Shown in pieces: positions 30,335 to 41,000 of a DNA stretch of 64,000 nt. The notes beneath the pieces were generated by a model. That model ran no database searches. It saw only the letters and a program-made list of their open reading frames with translations, and was not told where the DNA came from. The stretch spans positions 21,439,617 to 21,503,616 of the forward strand of contig NC_087261.1 in NCBI RefSeq assembly GCF_037042905.1, given 5' to 3'. A program made the position numbers and the translations under genes. Numbering within the stretch: the first letter of the stretch is position 1; every line of letters begins with the position of its first letter. This stretch comes from Lytechinus pictus. Lineage: Eukaryota; Echinodermata; Echinoidea; Temnopleuroida; Toxopneustidae.

Positions 30335-31330
30335 AAAAATCGACTCGCGCTTCGCGCTCGCATCATTTGTTACAAAAAATGTATTTAGAATGCCCAGATT
30401 CTAGGTCTCAATTTAAAAAAACACGCGTACACATGTTTGAGATACGCAGCTTGTTCGTTATTCAAAACCTGCTTAAATTAACCAGTTTCAGATCTGAATA
30501 TCACAAATTTTCTTCGCGCGCATTATAGGAAGATACCCAATTACAATTCGTTTCACGATTTACAAAACATGAATAGAGTGTCCAGTTTGTATGTCTAAAT
30601 TTTATTTTTTCCGCTCGCTCTTCGCGCTCGCTTTAATTGTTTAGTTATATACCTATCCTGTTCATTATTGTGAAAAAAGTGCTTAGAATGACAAGTTTTT
30701 AGGTCAGAATGCCAAATATTTTCAGCTTTGCGCTCGCATTATTTGATTGTTGAAATATGTATCGTTTTGTTGGGTAGCTTCAAGCAGTTCCAACAGATCC
30801 CTTTTCAATCAGACCAGGTGGGTGTTTCATAAAGCTGTTCGTAAGTTAAGAGCGACTTTAAGAACGACTGGTGGTCCTTCTTTATGCGCAAAACCCTTGC
30901 GAATGAACGTTTCGGTGTATACCATTTACCACAAGAAAGGTTCACCAGTCGTTCTTGAAGTCGCTCTTAACTTACGAACAGCTTTATGAAACGGCCCCCA
31001 GAACGTATATTTAAAATTTCTGCTCACGATTCGCAGTCGCAGTAATTATTTAATTACATCTTGTTCACGATCACAAACATTGCTCACAATGTTCAATTTT
31101 CAGGACAAAACACATGAAATTTCATCAACAAAAAAGCTCGCGCTTTGCGCTCGCACTATTCAAATATAGGGCTTATAGGAAATTATATTATTTGTGTTTT
31201 GTAAGAATAATATAGCTAAGAAGTGACTCTTAGGACTACCCCTTCAAAGAAACAAACAACAATCAACTTTGAGCGGCCGATCCTGGAAAATATGGGTACA
31301 ATTTTTTTCGCCCCCCCCCCCCCCCATTGA
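30335..31330. repeat. Reverse-orientation GCGC-array repeat
   Basis: TCGCGCTTCGCGCTCGC-like words recur near 30345, 30611, 30725 and 31137, with TTAGAATG and TTCAGGTC words between. This is the reverse form of the array inside the hAT-like elements at 22415 and 51496. It is split by the MITE at 30822-30996 and ends in a C run near 31312-31325. I did not find clean ends. Confidence 0.6.
30822..30996. mobile_element. GTTTCATAAAGCTG-family MITE, copy 3
   Basis: GTGTTTCATAAAGCTGTTCG at the left and CTTACGAACAGCTTTATGAA at the right, with AAGAACGACTGGTGGTCCTT inside. Inserted in the GCGC-array repeat. Confidence 0.8.
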
Positions 31331-32552
31331 TGAAAGCTGGAGCCGCACCTGCTAAACGAACCACACGCACCCTGAAGGAAGAACAAAAATTATTTTTTTA
31401 AATGGCTGTTTTCGACTCGCCGTACGGCCATCGTAGGCGAAATCGTAGACTACGCCATAAGCTGTATTTGGGTAGACTTTAAGCACTCATTGTAAACACA
31501 TAAATATAACTGAATCATAGGTCCTTCTGTCATAGCATGCACATCGACTTAAATTGTTTTGTTAATATCCACTCTACGCGACTATCGTGTTCAAATATCG
31601 AACTTTACTCAACTGCTCAACGTCATTAACATATACATGTATAAAGTTCGATTTTGATTCAATACAATAAAACAATATACAAAAAAAAAATTCATCTTAA
31701 CCCCTTCAACACAAAAACAAAAAAAGTTCATCTTAACCCCTTGAACACAAATATATTTTCGAAACGTAAAAAATCATTTTCAAGAGACCCTGGTGGCACC
31801 AGCGAGTGGTAGAAGGGATATTTGCCCCCACCCCCCCCCCCCCCCCGCCCCTCCGCCTGTTCTGGGTTTTGAAAACCGTGGAAAGAATTATGAAATGATT
31901 ATGAAGAAGCATTTAAGTTGTCCTATTAAAGCACAATTTCCAAGTTGTTAAGCCAAAGGGTGGCTGACAAACTTGTGCCGGTACATCCTGTAATTTCCTG
32001 CACAAAGTCCAAATGCAGTTTATTGTCCAGTAGCAAAATAATTTAATGCTAATAATTTAATGCCTCCGACGAAGATTCTGCAAGGATCGAAAGCTTACGC
32101 CCCTTTTGACTTTCTAACGCTAATAATAATAATGATAGTAATAATAATATTGATAACAATGATGATGATAATAATAAATAACATAATAAAAACAACAATT
32201 ATAACGTCATGTTTTATCCAGGATAGCCACTTCAACTCGGAAAACTATTCCCCCAGCGGGCCCTGCATGCTTAACATGATAATGTTATCATTATGAACAC
32301 GAAAAGTAGGTTTAAATAAAAATTTTCGATAACTTTGCCCTGGTCTTTGTACAAATAAGGTGAATATATCAACGCAATCGTTTTCAGCGAAGTGACAACA
32401 TGATAGGGTCAATTCCTTTGGTCATTGTACAGTGGCATTGACCTTCATAACAGGAGGCGGTGCCAGGGTTCCTATATGGGAGAGGAACCAAGTCGACATA
32501 TATACACAGCAAAAAATGTGGTGTTGTACCGGTGTAAACATAGAGCACCACT
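31331..32552. other. Non-coding, repeat fragments
   Basis: A fragment of the TA-flanked MITE (GACTCGCCGTACGGCC near 31414), a duplicated word TTCATCTTAACCCCTT (31692, 31727), a C run at 31831-31847 and an AATAAT microsatellite near 32120-32190. No exon found. Confidence 0.4.
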
Positions 32553-32715
32553 CAGTGGCGTACCTAGGATTTTCCAGGATTTTCGTCAGGGGGGGGGGGC
32601 AAAAAGGTCTTTCAAGCTCGTCAGGGGGGCAGGGATACATGCATGGGTGGTGGCTCGTCAGGGGGGGGGGGCAGACTGCCCCTCTGCCCCCCCCCCCCCC
32701 GTAGGTACGCTAGTG
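32553..32715. mobile_element. hAT-like MITE, GCGTACC family (163 bp)
   Basis: CAGTGGCGTACCTA at the left and TAGGTACGCTAGTG at the right, flanked by the exact 8 bp duplication GCACCACT (32545-32552, 32716-32723). The interior is mostly G and C runs. Confidence 0.85.
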
Positions 32716-33384
32716 GCACCACTGACACCATTTATTTTATTATTTATTCCGGTGTTAATTTTACACAGTTAGTTCACCACATATGTGTGTGTTATTACAA
32801 CACCGTTGGTTGTTAGTTTAGCACTCTGGTTTCAATCTATAGGGTGTAATTTCAACACCTCGGTGGGTGGTCCTCTAAAAACACGAACTGGTGTCAAATC
32901 TAACACCTCATTTTCATTACAGTCTAGATTACGGTAATCTGGAGTTAATGACACCACTCGGATCTTTCTGTTTGATTATTATCCTTTCTTCTTTCTGTCC
33001 TTTTCCTTATTTCTTTTTTTTGGGTCTTTACTCTTCCCTTTTTACTATAGATTTACCGGCCCCTGGCCTACCCCCGCCCCGCCCGCGAAATTATTTTTCC
33101 CACCGAGTTCTGGACCAACATATGAATATTCATGACTTGCGTCTTCGGATTGAGAGTACGCATGCGCGTGGACTTCGCCTCGACAAGTGCCGATCGTAAG
33201 CATTCACGTTGCTCAGAATGAATTAGCATCGTCAAATTACCGGTACCCTTACATAGTTACATAGGTCTTATAGGCTTAGATCTATATATATATATATATA
33301 TATCCAATTCTTAAACACTTAATAAACTAGCTGCATTAACTTTACCTCAAATCTGGACCTGTCTAATTAATTCCTAGTACTAAT

Positions 33385-35830
33385 CAGTGTTGTAGTGCCT
33401 TGATGCTCGGCCTTGGCCTTAATAAGGCGCCTTAATGCCTAGCTACTTTTTCAAAGCCTTGGCCTTGAGGATTTAGAGCCTTGAAATTTTAAGGCTTTTT
33501 CAAGGCATTTTGTATTTTGTACTTTCATTTGTTTTAAATAAGTAATTATAAATGTTTCAATTGTTTTTTTTATATATATTTAATAACACTAATGGTCAAT
33601 ACTACCAATCACCAGTAACAGTATATAGCAGCAGCAGTAGTAAGTGTACTAGCAGTGTCATCAATTGTAATTGTCACCATTATCAAGAAATTCAAACAAA
33701 GAATACATTAGTTATGAAAAATAGCGTTATGTATTGGTAATGTGTTGTAATCATATGATGATAATGACAGCAAATAATAATGGTCATGATCAAGATAATA
33801 GTGCTTTGATGACAAGAATAATTTTTACATCTGACTGCAATTTTGACAACAATTTTCATACTTTAAACATAGGTAACTCTAAAGAACGATAACAAGGTTG
33901 ATTTCTATTCCATTAGGATTTTCCTTGTATTATTTTCTTTGGCCAACAAGAATGTTTTAAGTGTTAATGATATTCTGAAAAGATTTGGTAAACTTGAACA
34001 CATGCAGTCTCCAATTTTGTCATATCCAAATGGGTTATGTCAATGGCATGATGAGCCAGAAACTTTGAGAGGCCAAGCATGGCATATATAGAGCAAAATT
34101 TATGTCAAAAAAAAGAAGAAAGCGATTGAAGCGAGCGAGTGAACAAAACCTGTCCCGCTCTTTCTATAAGAAAAGCTAATTTTGCAATAGATTGTTTAAA
34201 AAATAATATCACATTTACTCCATCTTTTCCTTTCCCTTTCCCCTTGTCTAAGTTTATTCTTGGTGGTGGGACTTCTCCTTCTCTCTCCATCTCTCTTCTA
34301 AATTTTATATTTGTTTTGGGTCAGATAGACAAAACAAAGGGGAAAAAATGTTCACTTCTTTTTAATCATATATCGTTCAACATTGAATCTCATTTCTCTA
34401 CAGTTTCAAGGAAATAAACAACGTATTTGTTTTTGTGTCAATATGGTTTCAAGAAATAATAATTAAAAAAAAATTTAATAATTAATAATTATTAATATTA
34501 TCAATAAGTATTAATAATTAATGATTAATTAACTGTTAAATAAAAGTGGTTGTAAGCAGAAAAAATATGAAAACTGACAAGAGTCCTAAAAATGACTAAT
34601 TTTCAGTTTAAGCATTTGAAAATATTAGCTTGCGCTTTGTGCTCTCTTGCCCCCCCCCCCCAAAGGTTCGAAAATCACAGATTTTGAATCGTGCTTGAAT
34701 CAATTATTGTTTAGTACAGTACTGCTAATGGTTACAAAAATGTATAGAATGTTGCTTTATGGTTGAAATATCACAAATATTTGGCTCGCTTCCTGCACTC
34801 GCATCAATTATTGTACTCGTTCTCTTCCCGTTCACAAAAAAATGCTTAGAATGTCCAGTTTTCAGGTTGGAATATCACAAATTTTTGAGCTCGCGCTTTG
34901 CGCTCGCATTATTTTTTTATTGGTGAGTTATGTATCTTATTTAAAATGCAGTAATTAACTGCTTAATTAACTGCTTCCTTTACTGGTCAGTATATAAAAA
35001 GAATTAGCGAGCGCAAAGTTATTTTTTAGTTAGATACACATCTTTTTCATGATTACAAAACCAGCTCAGAATAAAATAATTTCCATGTCTTATTACACGA
35101 CATGTCAAGAAGTTTGAGCTGGTGATTCGCGCTGGCAACATCGCGCAAGGAAATTTCAACAATGATTAGCCCCATAATTGACCATAAATCAAGTTTTACA
35201 ACTTCAGAATTTTTTTTTTCAAAACCGCTTGCTCGCTATCTTATAATTAAAAATCACTTTAGAAAGCATTTGCTCAACTTAATTTCTATAAAACACACAA
35301 TTACTTCACGCAGTTCATAATCTCATTTTGAAAATACATGTATCTGTTTGCACAAAAAAACTCATTTTGAAAAATGGGTGTCTTTTTGGCGTTGACCCCC
35401 CCCCCCCCCATAATAATTTTCTGCTGCCCCTGTCCCAGGGAGTGGAGAAAACATACGTTGAGAATGCCAGGATCAGATGACCGTGGTAATAATAATTATT
35501 GCAATGTAAATCGCCTATAGAAAAATTATGGATTATGTGTACACTGGTAACTATATCATTATTTTAATATGTCTCTATCATGAAATTATTTTTGTTTTAA
35601 ATGTACAAAGGTTAATTTTTTTTTCTCGCTCAGTCCCCTCGCTCACATACATTTTACCATGTGTGATGTCTGCCGCCTAAGTATTTTTAGTTCATTGTTC
35701 TGTATATCGTAAGTTTGAAATGCCTTGGCCTTGAGGTTTTCAGGCCTTGGTCTTGGGTTTCCATGCCTAGGCCTTTGGTATTAAAGCCTTGGCCTTGGCC
35801 TTGGAGGTTTGAGCCTTGACTACAACACTG
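33385..35830. mobile_element. 2.4 kb hAT-like insertion, CAGTGTTGTAGT ends
   Basis: CAGTGTTGTAGTGCCTTG at the left and CTTGACTACAACACTG at the right are inverted repeats. Next to both ends are many GCCTTGGCCTTG-like words. The middle holds GCGCTTTGCGCTCGC words. It is absent from the other palindrome arm. I do not see an 8 bp duplication, so the superfamily is inferred from the ends only. Confidence 0.7.
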
Positions 35831-36039
35831 AATAGCCGACTAATGCCATGGTTAACTTCGAACTGGTTGATTCCTGAACTTCACGTTTAATTAGGTTTAG
35901 ACAAATATTAGCTTATTTGCCATGGTTTAATATGTCTAGTCCGTATACAAAACTAGTCCTAGATCTAAAAAAAAAATTATCTTAGTTCTAGTCTAGTCTC
36001 TATATCTAGACTCTGATCTACGCTGTATCAGCATGGAAC

Positions 36040-36354
36040 CACTAGTGTACCAAGGGGGGGGGGGAGACTGTCCCTCTGACGAGTCACAACTGATTCAGGG
36101 GACGTGCCCCTTTTGAGAAGCCAAATTAATAATTTGTAATGTAAAAATGCAATGAAAAAGACGTATGTCCCCTTTTTTTAACGTGAAGATCTTTTTTTTT
36201 TTTTTGCTTGTCAATTTTTTTTTCAGCTAAGAAATCCATAATTTGGGGTGAAGACCCTTTTTTTTTGGGGGGGGGGGCTTGTCACATTTTTTCGCGGACG
36301 AAATATCCTCTAAAAAATTTGCCCCCCTTTTGGAAAATCCTAGGTACACCAGTG
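36040..36354. mobile_element. Probable hAT-like MITE at palindrome centre
   Basis: CACTAGTGTACCAAGG and CCTAGGTACACCAGTG are inverted ends. GCATGGAAC directly precedes the left end and follows the right end after three extra bases. The interior has G, C and T runs. The left end is shared with the opposite palindrome arm. Confidence 0.55.
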
Positions 36355-37750
36355 CGTGCATGGAACGTATTCTAACGTCAGGCACAAATTAACGTCAGTG
36401 ATCTTGATCCCCGTCTTCACCCAAAATTAAGGATTTCGTAGCTGAAAAAAATTTGACAAGAAAAAAAAAAAAGATCTTCACGTTCAAAAGAGGGGACATA
36501 TACGTCTTTTTTCGTTGCATTTTGACATTACAAATTATTAATTTGGCTTCTCAAGGGGGGCACGTCCCCTGGATCAGTTGTGACTCGTCAGGGGGGCAGT
36601 CTGCCCCCCCCCCCCCCTTTGGTACACTAGTGGTTCCATGCTGATAGCGCGTAGATCAGAGTCTAGATCTAGAGACTAGACTAGAACTAAGATATTTTTT
36701 TTTTAGATCTAGGACTGGTTCTGTATACGGACTAGACATATTAAACCAGTAAATAAGCTAATATTGGTCCAAACCTAATCAAACGTAAAGTTCGGAATTA
36801 ACAAGTTCGAAGTTAACCATGGCATTAGTCGGCTATTCCTATTAGTATTAGGCATTAGAAAGGTCCAGATTCGAGGTAAAGTTAATGCGCTAGCCTAAGC
36901 TAGCCCTACCCTAGCACATGTCTTGCCATTAATGGCAGCTAGTTTGAGAGTGTTTAAGAATTGGATGTATATATAGATCTAAGCCTATGAGGCCTATGTA
37001 ACTATGTAAGGGTAGGCCCCCTACCGGTAATTTGACGATGCTAATTCATTCTGAGCAACGTGAATGCTTACGATCGGCACTGGTCGAGGTAAGTCCACGC
37101 GCATGCGTACTCTCAATCCGAAGACGCAAGTCATGAATATTCATATGTCGGTCCAGAACTCGGTGGGAAAAATAATTTCGCGCCCCGCCCCCGCACTTTA
37201 GCTCCGCCCTTATGTATACTATAATTATCATGATCATTGTTGCAAAGTGCATGGAACAGTGTTTTCGTCATTTACTATCGGTAGTGATATTCTCAATAGT
37301 GTGCCAACCATTGCTCTTCAATTTCCAAAGTAAGTAGGCCTATACCAATAAAACCTTTATGTACAACGTTCGGTCTCTCGCTAGAATTTTGTATAGTTTG
37401 AGTTTGACTATCATCTGCAACTATAAGTAACGTCACATTGGGGTATGGCTGGACGCAGTATCTTTTCAATGCAAAGCGTCTGGTCAAAATTTTGTGAATA
37501 CTCAATCAACCATACAACTAGAACATTTGATTAATATTTTTGAGCAATAAAAGAAGAATTTGTGTGCTTTAGCTGCATTTGCCTATAACTATGTTTATCG
37601 TTTGTGTTCATTGGTTTGTATTTTGATTTATAAATTTGAGATTGTAAAGAATTGAAATAAATCAACGAAAGGAATATTTAGTACCCTTGGCCTTGCAGTG
37701 TTACCTGAAGAATTTGCTTTAATTTCATTAAAATAGTTTATTTTGTCAAC

Positions 37751-38015
37751 ATGGCGCCTCAAATCGTCCTAATGACTGGTTGCTCAACTGGAATGGGTCT
37801 CGCGTTGGTTCAACGTCTCGCCCGAGATCCCGACCACCGATTCATCATCATTGCCACTGTGATCGCTATGTCGGAGAAGACCGACCTCGAGGCAGCTGTC
37901 AAGGACGACATTGACAAGACAGTTTTCATCAAGGAATTGGACATCACAAAAGATGACAACATCACCGAAGTCGTTGAGAATGTCATTAACGATCATGGTC
38001 GCATCGATATCTTGC
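37751..38015 (+). CDS. SDR A exon 1: nucleotide-binding half
   Basis: Exon of 265 nt encoding residues 1-88 with the TGCSTGMG loop and the acidic LDIT segment. Donor GTAAGA in phase 1. Translation past 38015 (to 38230) reads intron containing part of a TTAAAGG-type repeat. Confidence 0.9.
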
Positions 38016-41000
38016 GTAAGAAAAACTTGTTACAAATTTCGTTTAAAGGGGTACCCGAGGCTGAAAATAATATGATAACAGATGAAGTAAAATCATACGA
38101 GGAAATTTCATCAAAATCTGACTGTTATGACAAGGAACAACAAAGTTATGACATTTTAAAATTTGTCATTATTTCGGGAAACGGTTATGCGCTTGACTTG
38201 AGGAATACAGGGGCCGCGGAACGGTTTTGAAAGTGGGGAGGGGGTTGGGCTGAGCCAAACATTGGGAGGGGGTAACCGTGCAAAAATCATAATCAGATGG
38301 TCATTTTTTGTACACGGTTTTGGAAAAAGGTTCGCAGCTGAACATGACATATTTCCACTTTTTGTTTCCAAACTAAAGAATGGATTGACAAATAATTAAA
38401 TGTGTAAGATTACCGTTTCTGCAATTTATTATGCATAAAGGGTGACATATCAGACGAAATTTTGATAATATACGGAGTGATTGGGATATCATTGTAATCA
38501 GCCCACCAATTCGTGATTGCTCTATAATATAACGTGTTTTAACAAATACCGCTTAACTTCAAATTCCATAACTGTTTTTTTTTTCTTTTTTCCCTCGACA
38601 TGGATTTTATTGGCAATCAAAAGTCAATAGATACAGAGTACAATGAATAATACAATCACTGATATAACAAATTCCATAACTTGATTAACATATTTTATCA
38701 GAATTTGATGGGAATATCAGCATTTTGCTTGTCGAATTTTTTCGCTCTTTTTTATATCCATGTTTTGACCTGCCTCTTGTTTGGAACGGGAACCGTGGAC
38801 CTGGCCTCTTTATGTATATATTATATCATTGTCTTTGAACTTGAACTTGAATAAAGTCATGATAAACAACATTTATAGCTATTTAGATATAACACTTCTT
38901 AGCCAAGAATTCCCCTTTAGCTTGTAAGGAATGTTCAACTCTTCCCCCTTTCCCCTTCTGCGCATTATTCCTCCTCTTTATTTCCTCTATATTTCTTTCA
39001 TTCATAATATTTTAGTGTAAAATGCCGTGAAAAATAAGCATGCCGACTTAATGAGCCAAATATTTCGAGGTGATAGGCCTAAAATATGACGAATTTGCAA
39101 ACTTTTTAATAAAAATGTATGAGTGAGCGATGCAAGCAAGCGGAAAGGAAATACCTATTTCGAAGCCCCCCCCCCCCCCTCTATATGGCACTGAAAAAAG
39201 TTAGAAATAAATACTTAATTTCATTTTAGTCGAAGCTTCCTCATTTAACATATTCCTTCAAGTTTTTTTGTCTTTATACGTTGTACGAATTATTTAACCA
39301 CCTTCTTCCCTTCCTGTTCTTAAAGTCAACATCGCTGGTCTCGCAATCGTCGGGATTCCCGAAAGATTAACGCGGGAACAGATCGATAAGACCTTCAATG
39401 TGAATGTAATCGGGACTATACGACTAACCCAGGCCGTCCTGCCGCACATGAAGGAGAAGCAGTCGGGAAAGATCATCACATTTTCCAGCATAGTCGGCAG
39501 AATAGGTAAGTTCCTGGCACCCTCAGACACTTCGGTTGGAGCTCCAGATACCTTGTTGGGAATGTGAAATGCTTTACTATCCAACACGCGAACGAGCAAG
39601 TATTATTTTATTTTATTTTTGATTTTTGATTTTTGATTTTTTTTTTTTTTTTGGGGGGGGGGTCCGCGGTCCAGGGGAACTTTTTACTTCCCGTGGCGGG
39701 GGGGGGGGGGGCTCTCATTACTATCAACAGAAGAAATTAAATGCCAAAACCACACAATTTAAATGTGTTTTAGTGATTATAGTGACTTTCTATACAACAA
39801 ACCAGTTATAACACTAGTTCAGACCGTTCTGCACCAGATCTTGTGACTGAAATGACATTTGAGAATCTCTGGCACAAGACATCAAGCTGTTTTTATCATA
39901 TCAAGCCACCAAAACCTTGAAAGCTTTATAAAAATCAGATCATTCAGATGTCAATTAGGACTGTAATTGAATTGAATTGAATTTATTTTCATAATGGAAT
40001 TATTGAATTTTGTTTAGTCATGTTATTTGTTTAAAAGCAGAATATGCATACTTTTGGATGAATTTGGTTGATGTGGTAATGTATGTGTTATTTATCGTTA
40101 TATAGGCCTAATTTTCGTTATATATTTCCCTTGACACTCTAGAAGCCCTTTAAATTATTGAATTAAAATTGTTTTGTAATCTTGGAGATTTTACACGATA
40201 ACGGGCCCATAGAAGATTAAGTCAAGCACATAGGTCGTATGGACTTGGTGGTTAGAGCATTAATCGTGATCGTTAGGGTTGTGAGTGCATAGCACCCCCC
40301 CCCCCCTTCTGCCCGAGAGTAATTTCTTTATACATCCGCCATTATTATACCTGATTCACGTATATACGTAACGTTTCCTATGTGATTGATTTTGGTTGTA
40401 TACCAGCTTGGCGTTATATTTATCATCAAAAAGCTGTCCTGCCAAGCACTGGCGGATCCAGGGGGGAAGTGTGCCACCCTTTTTTTTTCTTTGCTGTTAA
40501 TCTTTTTAGAAGACGCAATTTTTTTCGGGGATGCAATATTCTCAATTTTTGGTTAAAAACCTTTCTTTTTTCCTTTTTTCTTTGACAAATTTTTCGTCGG
40601 AAAATATGCCCCCCCCCCCCTTTAAAAAAAATCCTGGATCCACCCCTGCTGCCAAGTTCCTGGTACGTTATCTTTGCAAGTCGACATACGAAAAGTTGTA
40701 TGTCAACACGGGGTCATCTCGCCAAGTCGACAATAAACATATAAATAGTTATACGTCGTCGCATAAGATGTTGATTTTTAGCCATGCAACCACGCGCAGC
40801 AGATTGGTTTCGTTTCCTCCTGGATGTTGTGTGTGCACGCTTTGGATATATTTAGAGAATAAAATCTCTTCGTTCACTTTTTTTGGCGAGAAAGCGTATC
40901 TCGCCAAGTCATGTCGGAGTAGAAACATTGTAGACAAAATAAAAAAAAAAAACATAAGAAAAAATGTTTATGTCGAGCTCCACCCTACACGCAGCACTTT

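Larger units (their letters stand above)
33060..37195. repeat. 4.1 kb palindrome with insertion in left arm
   Basis: 33060-33384 plus 35831-36270 form the left arm; 36403-37195 is the right arm in reverse. Matching marks include ACGCATGCGCGTGGAC (33160) against CCACGCGCATGCGT (37096), and AACCACTAGTGTACCAAGG (36038) against its reverse near 36620. Identity is high but not perfect. It ends about 550 bases upstream of SDR gene A. Confidence 0.85.

Noticed and set aside
32060-32296. Frame with poly-Ile/Met run
   Set aside because: Translation of an AATAAT/GATGAT microsatellite.
38016-38230. Extension of SDR A exon 1 to a 159-codon single-exon protein
   Set aside because: It lacks the SDR catalytic residues and reads through a GTAAGA donor into repeat DNA; exon 2 supplies the expected NIAG motif.
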